Below, in pieces: positions 54,545-64,000 of a stretch of DNA of 64,000 nt. Within the stretch, counting starts at the first letter, position 1. Each line of letters starts with the position of its first letter. A program made the translations under genes and the position numbers. Source of the stretch: Hoplostethus atlanticus (taxonomy: Eukaryota; Chordata; Actinopteri; Trachichthyiformes; Trachichthyidae); the NCBI GenBank assembly GCA_034670405.1, contig JAXDDX010000072.1, positions 2,169,001 through 2,233,000 of the forward strand, given 5' to 3'. The notes below the pieces were generated by a model. That model searched no databases. It saw only the letters and a program-made list of their open reading frames with translations, and was not told where the DNA came from.

Positions 54545-54697
54545 GAAAAGGAAAGAAGAACTCCAAGTCGGACCAGAAGAGCGGGACGGTGGGGAAGGGG
54601 GCGGGGAAGAAGATCACTAAGATCATCGGCCTGGGCAAGAAGAAGCCGTCCACGGACGAGCAGACTTCGTCGGCCGAGGAAGACGTGCCCACGTGTG
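54545..54697 (+). CDS. afap1: afap1 coding exon 8 (Lys-rich linker before PH2)
   Basis: Finishes G292, encodes residues 293-342 and one base of 343. Acceptor AG 54543-54544 after a run of CTCTCTCTCTCTGTC; donor GTAAGA at 54698, phase 1. The exon has many lysines ([12 protein letters not shown]), then [15 protein letters not shown] and [15 protein letters not shown], which is almost invariant in AFAP1. A very long polypyrimidine tract (53883-54362) lies about 180 bp upstream. The next intron is only 104 bp. Confidence 0.95.
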
Positions 54698-54794
54698 GTA
54701 AGACGGGAAAAGAAGACCCTAAATGTTGATCAGGGCATCAATGTAAACCGTCCCTTATATTTCAGTGTCTCCCCCTTGACCACGTTGGATTTGA

Positions 54795-55073
<279 letters not shown>

Positions 55074-55723
55074 TGAACTGTGAAACAAATACCCGCAAGA
55101 TTGGGGGACAATAGGGAGTCATGGTGTATGGAAAGCACTTTCTAAAGCTGATAAAAGTTCAACTTTTTAGAGGAGCTCAGGTGATATGGGCGAACCAATC
55201 ACATCGACGAGGAGGCAGGATTTCATGCAACATGGGCGCCTTTGCCACGACCGAACAAAATACCCAGAAAGCCAAAACGTGTAAAAATGGAGTCCTGACG
55301 TTGTTACGTTGTTGTTTTTCCTCAAAAGATGAGTTTTTAGAGATGCACTGTGTCTGCGGGATGCTGCAGCCCAGTCATACATGCATCACACACCACTTGT
55401 TCTGTTTTATGCTTCACTAGTTGTTCCTCTCATGTGGTGGGAAGCGTCTCCTCCGCCCACACGTGGCTTCCGTCCGTGCGTTTGATGTCCTTTGTGTATA
55501 TGGGCTTCCGCCGTTTTTGCCCTTTTGTTTTTATTCTATTTGCTCTTTTCGTCTGCACGCTATCCTCCACTAGCTTCTGTTCAACCCCCCCCCTTCCCTT
55601 TAACCCGTATCGTCGCTTACCCAGCAAGCGTTTGACGGACGCCAAAGCGGTGCATGTTGAAAAATGCAGTAAACCAACCGACTCTCCTCCTCTCCTCCCT
55701 CCTCCTCCCCCTTCCTCTTCCAG

Positions 55724-55870
55724 GCCTCCTCCTCCTGAGGCGATGGGCCGCTGGTTGGGGGTTTTGCTGGCCGAGACCGGATCCACCACCGACCCGGCCG
55801 CCCTGCACTATGACTACATCGATGTCGAGACCACCGCCAATGTCATCCAGCTGGCCAAGCAGTCCTTCTG
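55724..55870 (+). CDS. afap1: afap1 coding exon 10 (end of PH2; acceptor in doubt)
   Basis: Encodes the PH2 C-terminal helix ([14 protein letters not shown]) and [13 protein letters not shown], conserved in AFAP1. Donor GTGAGC at 55871, phase 2. The expected acceptor is CAG 55721-55723, giving a start at 55724 and the conserved A-S-S-S, but that frame then meets TGA; the PH2 frame is displaced by one base. A second AG at 55738-55739 starts the exon at 55740 in the correct phase and removes about five residues of the loop before MGRW. Either there is a one-base insertion in the TCC run (real or a sequence error) or the acceptor has moved. The exon is certain; its 5' edge is not. Confidence 0.85.
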
Positions 55871-55876
55871 GTGAGC

Positions 55877-55877
<1 letters not shown>

Positions 55878-55921
<44 letters not shown>
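55878..55921. repeat. (CA)n array at intron +8 of coding exon 10 donor
   Basis: Uninterrupted AC run starting 8 nt after the exon boundary. Confidence 0.97.
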
Positions 55922-55923
<2 letters not shown>

Positions 55924-56393
55924 TGACTCAGTAGACCCCTGTTGAGAGTCATTCATCACCCCAGAAAGGTAAATACTTTGCTGTGAGGTTGGTGTGTGTA
56001 ATGACATCCCCCATTGTTCATTTTTTCTCAGGATTTTAGGTATTTTTGACATTCAACTGCCTTTTTCCCTGTTGTTTTGTCCCTCTTATTGAGTGCTTTT
56101 CTGTAACTGAATACATCGGGTTGTAAACTAGACACCTGATGGGACTTGTTTTCTCCTGCTCAAACACAAAGCGCAGCTGTGAGCATCGCTAGTAACAGAG
56201 AGAGCTCAAAGGGTGCAATTAGTATCACATCATTCCTGTAGCATTAGCTCGCTAACCTGAAGTAACACACTGTTGAAAATAAAGTCAGAAATATTTCACC
56301 GCTGTGGTATAAAACCTTTTTTGTTGCAAGGTTTTTAGAACAACACCTCTCAGTGAGTCATGAACTGATGGATGTTTTTTTTTATCCCCACAG

Positions 56394-56508
56394 TTTCACC
56401 AGCAAGCGTGCCGTGTCTCCCAACCCATACCTGGACAACCCAGTCAATGGCTATGCCTGCCCCACCGGTATGGCTCTGCACTATGACGACGTGCCCATCA
56501 ATGGAATG
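56394..56508 (+). CDS. afap1: afap1 coding exon 11
   Basis: Completes C457 and encodes residues 458-495. Acceptor AG 56392-56393 after TTTTTTTTTATCCCCAC; donor GTAAGG at 56509, phase 0. Encodes [20 protein letters not shown] then [11 protein letters not shown], matching the family's region after PH2 ([16 protein letters not shown]). A (CA)n array starts 7 nt into the following intron. Confidence 0.93.
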
Positions 56509-56512
56509 GTAA

Positions 56513-56514
<2 letters not shown>

Positions 56515-56551
<37 letters not shown>
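56515..56551. repeat. (CA)n array at intron +7 of coding exon 11 donor
   Basis: Uninterrupted AC run starting 7 nt after the exon boundary. Confidence 0.97.
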
Positions 56552-56552
<1 letters not shown>

Positions 56553-56681
56553 CGATGCTTGCACACACACGCCCTCATAAGCTCATGCAACTCAACACAC
56601 TTTTCAGTAATCCTCTCAGATCTCCGCTTTAACGTTTGCTGTCTTTGCTAACTCCTTTTCACTTTCTCTCTCTCTCTGACA

Positions 56682-57188
56682 TTAAAGGTGCTCTGTGTGC
56701 CATTTTGAAACATCGATATATCATTGTCAAATTAATTGTGACACCTTGGTGGAGACCATTGGTAGCCTCTATCTTACACCAGTGGTATTGTAAGTGTGAG
56801 TCAAAATTAAGACCGCATTTCCCATAAACCCTGTTGCTTCCTGTCCCCCCACCCCTCCCTGGCATCTTTGTCTACTGAAGAGGATCAACATGTTGGCAGT
56901 GATTTTTCCATCTTCCTCTCTCTCCTTCCACCATCTGTCATTGCCAGGAACTCTGAAAGCTTTAGCTCCGTTAGCACTGGAAGAACAGCGCCCTCTTCCT
57001 GTTTTGTGCCGTAAAGCAATCCAGCAGATTTCCTGCCAAACCAGTGTCACACAATGTAAAATGCAGTGTTATAGGCTGCCAGTATTTTAGTGATGGTCTC
57101 ATTTGTGAACAGTAATTATACTAATGTCTCAAATTTAATGTGGTGATGATTCATTGATGTTAAAATACTTACACATAGCACCTATTAA
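56682..57188 (-). mobile_element. MITE family B, copy 2 (-), afap1 intron before cassette exon
   Basis: 507 bp with TTAAAGGTGCTCTGTGTGCC at the left and, reverse complemented, TTAATAGGTGCTATGTGTAA at the right: terminal inverted repeats of ~25 bp. The interior is the reverse complement of 42675-43098. It ends ~170 bp before the cassette exon acceptor. An insert of about 50 bp (CATCTTCCTCTCTCTCC region) is absent from copy 1. Confidence 0.85.
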
Positions 57189-57356
57189 TTAACAGCTATA
57201 TATATTTCCCAATAACACTTAGTAGTAGTTTATTTAGTGTAACTAACTTTCTATTGCTGTCCTCTATTCTATATTATCATCCTTCTATCCTCCTCTCCTC
57301 TCCTCCCCCTCTCCTCTGCTTGCCTTGCATTGCATGCTTGCCTCGTCTAACCCGAG

Positions 57357-57575
57357 GACCCGGAGGCGCTATATTCCAGTCCCGCCACAGGGGGGCGGCA
57401 TCTGCTTAAAGAGGAGGTGCACTATGAGAACGCTGACCTCTATGAGAACATGCCCCCGCCCAAGCTGGCCGCTCGCTGCTCCAAGCCTTCCTCCTCTGGC
57501 CACTACAAAACCCCTGTCTCTAAAGTCTCCTCTAAGTTCCTCACCGCTGACACTAAAGCTAAAGATGCCACCAAG
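57357..57575 (+). CDS. afap1: afap1 cassette exon 12 (AFAP-120-type neuronal insert)
   Basis: 73 codons, phase 0 on both sides, so it can be included or skipped without changing frame. The likely acceptor is AG 57355-57356 after a long CT-rich tract; an in-frame TAA at 57348 excludes an earlier start, while 57366 is a weaker alternative. The donor is GTGACT at 57576, weaker than its neighbours, as expected for regulated exons. Its peptide has LLKEEVHYENADLYENMPPP and further on SSGHYKTPVS, corresponding to the EEVLYDNAGLYDNLPPP-type insert of the longer AFAP1 isoform (neuronal AFAP-120). It sits between DDVPINGM and LKGKK, the expected insertion point. Alternative use is inferred from the family. 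Confidence 0.85.
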
Positions 57576-59405
57576 GTGACTAACTCTCTGCTTCCTTAAC
57601 TTCCTTTCTTCCTTGATTCATCCTCGACTCAGCATGTAACGCTAATGTGTGTCTCTCTGGCTCTGTGTTCTATGTTCTGATAATCAACTTTTCTTTCTTT
57701 CTTTAAAACATTTCTTCAGCAAAAGGCATTCTTTCATAAACGTGGTACTCAAGGCAGCCCAAGATTCCTATTTCTGAACGCAGGATTATTAGCAGGGTTG
57801 TACTGATGTGAGATTTTGAAGGCTGATACTGATATTTTTGGACTTTGTGTCAAGGTTCAGTATCTTTAAATCTTTAAAAAGACCTTTTGAACCATCACGC
57901 CACAAAAACGTTTCAAAGAACCCCACAGTTTCACCCAGAATTGTATTCAAAAGCCTCTGAAACAGCAATCAGCCCATCACCACACCATCTCCATTGAAAG
58001 CCATACTAATGCTTTTAGGTGGGTCAGCAGCTGCTTGAGGCAGGGGGAGGCAGCTTTCATTGCAGGTTTAACACACCGTGACATCATAATAACACTAATA
58101 ATACCAATAAAACATTAACTAACCTCCCTCCTATGAGAGTTGGATGACACTGACTGGCGACCACACACATCCCTCAGACACATTTGGAACATTGAATCCC
58201 ATTAGTGTCAGTGCAGTGGGGAATAGTCCCGTTATTGAAATGGCGAATTGTCTCATTGAGCGCCACTTAAGTGGAAGCGAGAGGAGTTTGGCGGAGGGAC
58301 GGAGGAAATTTTACCTCATTTGTTCTTCCATTTATTATTCCTGCGGGGACATGCTCTGACTTAATAGGTACGGTGTTGGTGTTGGCCCACCCGCGAGCCC
58401 GGCCTCTCTTTCCCATGAGCCCCCTGAATGGCGTTCCTGCTCTGCTTGCGGCTCTTTGTAATTCGATTAGAAACCCGTGGCTGGGCCCTCGTTTCTTCCT
58501 GCGTCCTTGTCTTTGGAAGATCGGCCGTGTGCTTTCGTCTCCAAAAACATGCAGCGCAACCAGAGAGAAGCAATGTGCGCTTTGCATTAGAAAAGGACAC
58601 GTCAAATTGACTTCATTTACTGTGTTTTCTGTGTGTGTGTGTCTATGCATGTGCATTTGCGTGTGCACGCCCATTTGTGCATGAGCTCAAGTGTGAGCAT
58701 CAAATCCCTTTGTATATGTGTATATATGTACAGTATATGTATGTGTGCATGTATGTATATACTATATGTACGTGTTCAAACAGTGCACATGTATATATGT
58801 GTGTGTGTGTGTGTGCGTGTGTGTGTGTGCATGCTTTTGTGGTTGTTCCACACATTTACTCCCTTCCTTTACAATGAGCGTCGGCTGTGTGTGTAATTTA
58901 TATTTTTACAGCCCTGCTCCACAGTGCCACGCTGCTTCACTGGCCACACACGTCACCACATGGCCTTATGTGGAGCCCCCCCCCCCCTCCCCTTGCCCCC
59001 CTTTGATGTGTGTGTGGTGTGTGTGTGCGGCGTGGCCAAAGGGTGTTAACAAGAGCATCCCGGACCACAAAGTAGCGCTCCGACCAGAATCAAGCTGAAA
59101 GCATGTGTGCCAAGCCCAATTGCTTTAGACTACAAGGGATAACACGTTGGGCTGTGGGTGCGGAGTGATAGGTACTCTGGGGTTTGAATATGTAATCAAA
59201 CAAACTCCATCATATCCATGATATCAGATGTGGATGACATCAATGTCCAAATTCGATTAAAAAAGACAATTTAATTTGCAGCAAATGTTTCTGTAGGAGG
59301 TGCAACGCGTTTCTCAGTGCATGTATTAACTTATTGTCTTCTGAAGAACTGGAGTTCACTTCAGTAAATGTGTGATCTCTCCCTTCCTCATTCCCCGCCA
59401 ATCAG
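57576..59405 (+). other. afap1: afap1 intron between cassette exon 12 and coding exon 13
   Basis: 1.8 kb. Has a MITE remnant at 57797-57845 (GGGTTGTACTGATGTGAG) and TG/TATG-rich sequence at 58630-58830. No exon seen. Confidence 0.6.
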
Positions 59406-59535
59406 CTGAAGGGAAAGAAAGGCCCCGTGACCAATGGGACGGCGTCTAAACAGAAGGCCGACCAGAAGAACCAGCCCAAGAAGAACGGAGTCAACGGGAC
59501 AAATGGGACAGTGTCCGTGAAACGCAACAACTCCA
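59406..59535 (+). CDS. afap1: afap1 coding exon 13
   Basis: Residues 569-611 plus one base. Acceptor AG 59404-59405 (CCGCCAATCAG); donor GTAAGT at 59536, phase 1. Begins LKGKKGPVTNGTASK, matching LKGKKPPVASNG of the family, and ends NGTVSVKRNNSS. It is a polar Lys/Asn/Gly linker between PH2 and the coiled coil. The local NGVNGTNGT repeat is poorly conserved, but the ends and phases fit. Confidence 0.9.
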
Positions 59536-60579
59536 GTAAGTACCCATAGTAAGTGTGTGTGTATGTGAGAAAGTCAACTCTTCTCCTTTTTCTTATCCAA
59601 GCTGGTTCAGAGTGAGACGGCGACAACTTGATGGGGGTGGGATATGTTTTTTTTTTTTCAATTTCATATTTTAATTGGTAATATTATTACTGAAATTTAA
59701 ATAGTAATTTCTTACACCACCCATCCCAAGTCCACCTTTCCCCAGTCGTTTTTTTTTTTTGGGGGGGGGGGGGGGGGAGGGTGGCTGTAACTGAGCAGCA
59801 GGCGTAGCAGACAGTGTGTCTGGCTCCCCAGCCCCAGCCTCACCACCACTGATTGCTAAAAACTCCGCTCCACAGCAATCTGGAAAATGCAGGAATGTCC
59901 AAATTACAGTTGGTTTAAGCGGGGTGGGGGCACGGGGGGGTAAATAACTCGGAGACCTAATTCACCATCTCCCAGCCAAGCGTTACATATCCTACTCTCG
60001 AGACGACCCGTCAAGGCAGCGCCCGAGCGGCCTCGATAGCGGTCGCGCTAATCCGCGCGGTCGGAGAGTTGTATTTTTCCACCTAATGTGTGAACGAGGG
60101 CGGGTTGTAACCGCTTGTCGTTCCTCTGCGCGCCTCGTCGGGATGGAAACACCAAGCGTGTGTCATGTCGGATTTAGAATATGTCACGCAATCCTGATAT
60201 TTCCAGTGTCAGCCCAGATAATTGCATTGGATTTCGTCAGCGGCGGTTTGATTGAGTGATTCTTCACAAGCACACGCAGATGGTTGATGGTTGCCCTCAG
60301 CGGCGTACTCTTGTGTTTTTTTTCCAGTAGGGAAAGGGATCATCCCTGTGTAATTAATGACTGCTTCAGGCTGCGGCTGTGAGTTCAGTGGGTTTCTGGG
60401 CAGTTTGTTTCTTCTCAGTGTCTTGATGCTGCTGCTGTTTTTCCTGTGTGTTGGATCAGGGTCTTATTGTACCCGAAAATTCCCCCTTATTTTCAGAACG
60501 TGGGATGGATGGGGGATGCAGCCCCATGCAGCTTTGGCAGACTTTCTTTCAGTCTCTTTGCAGTTGTACATGTGAAAAC

Positions 60580-60668
60580 CTAGTCACTACAAAATGTCCT
60601 TGTTTTACTGCATTTCGTTGTCTCAGTACTTGTACTGTGCAATGACAATAAAGTTGAATCTAATCTAA
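60580..60668 (+). mobile_element. 3' tail of a non-LTR element
   Basis: TGTACTGTGCAATGACAATA then AAGTTGAATCTAATCTAACT. This GACAATAAAGTTGAATCTAA ending is typical of LINE/SINE tails in fish. Strongly 5'-truncated. Confidence 0.5.
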
Positions 60669-60949
60669 CTGGAATTGAAGGATTACCGCGGTACCTCAAT
60701 GGGTTGAGAACATTTGACAACCCTTGGGAAACCCATTAGGTAAACTCCAAAATGCAAATGCAAGTCGTAGTCCCTGAAAACTCGACATTTTATGAGGTTT
60801 TTACTCAACCTCAAATAATTATCTAATAAACCAATATATAATGAAGGTTAGCTAATAAACCTTAAGTAGTTTTCTTCATTTAGACAAATGGGGAAGTAAT
60901 AGACCCACGCCACCATTTTCCTCACACCCCCCCACTCTTTGTCATGTAG

Positions 60950-61114
60950 ATGCGGAGCAGTATAAGTATGGTAAGAACCGCGTGGAGGCCGACGCCAAGC
61001 GCCTGCAGGCTAAGGAGGAGGAGCTGATGAAGAAGAAGCAGGAGATCAGGAACCGCCTGACCCAGCTGAAGAACGACAGGAAAGACCTGCGCGCCGCCGT
61101 GGAGGCCGCTACCG
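60950..61114 (+). CDS. afap1: afap1 coding exon 14 (start of coiled coil), last in window
   Basis: Finishes N612, encodes 613-666 and one base of the next codon. Acceptor AG 60948-60949 (CTTTGTCATGTAG); donor GTAGGA at 61115, phase 1. Encodes [20 protein letters not shown] followed by Lys/Glu/Arg-rich heptads ([18 protein letters not shown]) and [11 protein letters not shown]. In AFAP1 the next exon begins with RKPQAILEEKL. Later exons, with the rest of the coiled coil and the C-terminal tail, are outside the window. Confidence 0.94.
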
Positions 61115-61571
61115 GTAGGAGAGATTGTGAATCCTTGTGAATAAGAGTTTGTCATTAAAGGGACGCTAACTGTGATCCATACTGACCTAGTTAGCTTACG
61201 ACTAAGCTGGCTAATTGTAGCATAGATCCAACAGAAACGTCCAAATATGTACTATATCATGATGTAAAATACCTAACTCTAAGCCTATGTGTGGGGGTTG
61301 ATAGGGCTGTTGCCTCCAAACATGCATTTTCAAGTGATCAACGAGGACAGTGGACGGAGGACGGTGCTAGAAGCTAGCAAGCTGGCAAGCTTCAGAACAC
61401 ATTTCAGCTATAAATGCTAAAAAAGTCAAAGCAGTATTGTTATTATTATTATTATTATTATTATTTATTATTGTGATATATTACCTCCTCTGTAGACATT
61501 TCTGTTGGATCTCTTCTCTATTTAGCTAGCTTACTCTCCAAGTGGATGGGAGTGATTGGAGGTGGTCTCTG

Positions 61572-62113
61572 TGTTACGATATCACAGGTTGGACCCAAAA
61601 GCAGAACCGAACTCAGAGTTAGGATGAACAATGATTTATTGTGAAGAGGAGACCGGGGGGAGGTAGTCAGGAGCGGAGGTAGTGGACAGGGCTGGAGGCG
61701 GAAGCAGGGGGAGCCGGAGGGACTGGTGGCGAGCGTGGCAGGCAGATGAAGAGCAGGTAGACAGGCAGGGAGGAATGCGGTATGGCTGGGTACGGGTGGA
61801 GATCCTGGGATGAGAAGAGACACAGTTAGTGGAGACGGAATTCACAAGGCTGGGAAAATACTTCGCTTGTAGTTGCTGAAGTAGGCCGGGAACGTGAGCT
61901 GACCACACTGGCTGAATCAACGATCTGGCGAGGAATGACTGGAAAGCCGGAGAAGATATAGTGGGTGTCTGATGGGTTGATGGGGATCAGCTGTGAGCCA
62001 GGAGCCGGGAGGATGATTGGGAACCACGCCCACCGCACGTACACACACACAGACAGGGACAGACAGGTAGAGACACATAGGGAAACACAGGGGGCACGGC
62101 AGAGACCGTGACA
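61572..62113 (-). repeat. LTR (3' LTR of the Ty3/gypsy element)
   Basis: 542 bp bounded by TGTTACG (+ strand left) and CGTGACA (right), a one-mismatch inverted end pair giving TG...CA. On the - strand an AATAAA signal lies at 61631-61636. Next to it inside the element is a polypurine tract (GGGGGGGG on - strand, 62116-62124). The target duplication cannot be checked without the other end. Confidence 0.8.
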
Positions 62114-62124
62114 GTACCCCCCCC

Positions 62125-63998
62125 TCAACGGGAGCCTCCAGGCGACCCACCAGGCTTATCCGGATGGGCCTGGTGGAACTCCCGAACGAGGGAGGGGTCC
62201 AGGATGAGGCGACGGGAAACCCAGGTGCGTTCCTCCGGGCCGTATCCCTCCCAGTCGACCAGGTATTGGTATCCCCGGCCTCGGCGGCGTACGTCCAGTA
62301 GCCGCCGGACGGTGTAGGCTGGGTGGTCGTCGATGATCCGGGGGGGTGGAGGGGGAACGGCTGGAGGGCACAACGGGCTGACAGACACAGGTTTAATTTG
62401 GGAGACGTGGAAGGTAGGGTGGATCTTCATGGACCTGGGTAGTTTCAGTCTCACGGCAGAGGGGTTGATGATACTATCGATCTCGTAAGGACCAATAAAA
62501 CGGGGGGGACAGTTTCTTAGAGGTGACCCTAAGGGGAATATCCCTCGAGGACAACCAAACTCTCTGACCTGGGCGATACTCCGGAGCCGGGGTCCGGTGA
62601 CGGTCGGCCAGGCGTCGGTTGCGGTCGGCAGTGTGGAGGAGAGCGGAGCGTGTCTCCCTCCAAATCCGACGGCAACGGCGTAGGTGGGCCTGGACGGATG
62701 GAACCGCGATCTCCTCCTCCTGGGCTGGGAACAGGGGAGGTTGATAGCCCAAGGAGGCCTCAAATGGTGACCTCCCCATGGCTGCACTGGTGAGCGAGTT
62801 ATGGGCATACTCTACCCACGGTAGCTGGGAGCTCCAGGAGGAGGGGTTGCGAGCGGCGACGCAGCGGAGCGCGGACTCCAGGTCTTGGTTAGCCCGCTCC
62901 GTTTGGCCGTTGGTCTGGGGATGGAATCCAGAGGAGAGGCTCACCGAGGCTCCCAGGGCTAGGCAGAAAGACCTCCCCACCTGGGAGATGAATTGTGGCC
63001 CCCGCTCTGACCCAATGCCGAGGGAATCCCATGGAGGCGAAGGACATGAAGGGTAAGCAGCTCGGCCGTCTCATGGGATGTGGGGAGTTTGGGGAGAGCA
63101 ACAAAGTGTGCAGTCTTCGAGAAACGGTCGACGATGGTGAGTATGGTGGTGTTACCTTGAGACGGGGGTAGTCCGGTGACGAAGTCGAGTGCGATGTGGG
63201 ACCAGGGGCGACTGGGAACAGGTAGGGGGCGGAGCAGGCCAGCCAGGGGCCGGTGGGAGGTCTTGCCACGCGCACACACTGTGCAAGCGGCGACGAAGGT
63301 GCGGGTGTCGGCCTCCATGGTCGGCCACCAAAAGTGTCCTCTGAGGAGCGACAGCGTGCGGCCCATTCCAGGATGGCAGGCCAACCGGGACGTGTGACCC
63401 CACTGGAGGACCTGGGAGCGGACAGAGTTGGGAACAAACAAACGGTTAGGAGGGCCGTTACCTGGGTCGGGCTGGGTCTGCTGGGCTTGCCTCACCGTTG
63501 CCTCGATTTCCCAGGTAACAGCAGCCACCACGCAGGAAGACGGGAGGATGGTGTCCGGGTTGGCCGGAGCCTCCTGGGAGACATGCAGGCGGGAGAGAGC
63601 GTCCGGTTTAGTGTTGCGGGATCCAGGGCGATAGGTGAGGATAAAAGCGAAACGTCCAAAGAACAAGGCCCAACGAGCCTGACGGGTGAGGCGCTTGGCT
63701 GACTGGAGGTAGCGCGTTTGGGCTGTCCAGACCACAAAAGGAAGTTCGGCCCCCTCCAGCCAGTGTCTCCACTCCTCCAAGGCCAGCTTCACGGCCAGCA
63801 ACTCCCGGTTGCCTACGTCGTAGTTCCGTTCGGCGGGAGACAGACGACGAGACAGGAAGGCGCAGGGATGGAGTTTCTGGTCCGAGCTGGATCGTTGGGA
63901 GAGGACCGCCCGACCCCCGTGTCAGAGGCATCCACCTCCACGATGAACTGGCGTGAGGGGTCGGGGTGGACCAGGATGGGTGCGGACGTGAAGCGCTC
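62125..63998 (-). pseudogene. Degenerate pol (RT end, RNase H, integrase, chromodomain)
   Basis: Readable pieces on the - strand: RNase H start ([11 protein letters not shown], ~63950) up to a frame change near 63910; RNase H end with a short in-frame loss near 63725 that removes the usual aspartate after the V-V-W-T motif; zinc finger with [12 protein letters not shown] and CTVCARGK; integrase start with [11 protein letters not shown]; a frame change near 63010 around the second catalytic acidic site; the [17 protein letters not shown] end of the core; another frame change in a C run near 62510; then a chromodomain with [11 protein letters not shown] and EERTWV, ending at a stop next to the polypurine tract. 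Frames are described as found and not joined. Confidence 0.88.
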
Positions 63999-64000
63999 CT

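Larger units (their letters stand above)
61572..64000 (-). mobile_element. Ty3/gypsy LTR retrotransposon with chromodomain, 3' half, degenerate
   Basis: In the afap1 intron after coding exon 14, antisense to the gene. From the window edge inward: end of reverse transcriptase, RNase H, H2C2 zinc finger, integrase core, chromodomain, polypurine tract, LTR. The 5' half and other LTR are beyond the window. At least three frameshifts plus a small RNase H deletion, so inactive for its own proteins. The chromodomain-plus-integrase order marks the chromodomain lineage of Ty3/gypsy. Confidence 0.9.

Noticed and set aside
57366..57575. Alternative start of the cassette exon at 57366
   Set aside because: In frame but its AG lacks a close pyrimidine tract and loses the EDPE-type start resembling the family's insert; 57357 preferred.

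Overview
This is vertebrate nuclear DNA, almost certainly from a teleost fish. It has one long intron-rich gene, GT-AG exon borders, dense (CA)n/(TG)n/(GA)n microsatellites, tRNA-derived SINE fragments, TTAA-ended MITEs and a Ty3/gypsy element with a chromodomain, as is common in fish. I see no bacterial operons, rRNA genes, intact tRNA genes or CRISPR arrays.

The only protein-coding gene I can support is afap1 (actin filament-associated protein 1), on the + strand. Fourteen coding exons lie between 28982 and 61114 and give about 666 residues: the N-terminal Src SH3/SH2-binding region, PH domain 1, a Lys/Ser linker, PH domain 2, a cassette exon matching the neuronal insert of the AFAP-120 isoform, and the start of the C-terminal coiled coil. 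The last ~140 residues expected for the family lie beyond the window. A GC-rich candidate 5' UTR exon ends at a strong donor at 19059.

Layout. 1-18.7 kb: no gene seen; microsatellites, an inverted repeat (1739-2247), a 26-27 bp tandem array (7586-7730), a 45-bp minisatellite (10186-11189) and a SINE fragment (11615-11864). 18.8-19.06 kb: candidate promoter-proximal exon. 19.06-28.98 kb: long first intron. 28.98-61.1 kb: afap1 coding exons, with introns holding three copies of one TTAA-ended MITE family, two opposed copies of a second MITE, strong hairpins and a ~480 bp polypyrimidine tract. 61.57-64.0 kb: the LTR and 3' half of pol from a degenerate Ty3/gypsy chromodomain retrotransposon, antisense to afap1.

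The best leads concern how the afap1 message is processed. Coding exon 10 has a one-base frame conflict at its expected acceptor. (CA)n arrays begin 7-8 nt after two consecutive donors just before the neuronal cassette exon. An inverted pair of ~0.4-0.5 kb MITEs brackets coding exons 4-11, a layout known to favour back-splicing. The first exon can also join in frame to coding exon 1, adding 13 residues upstream of the usual start.
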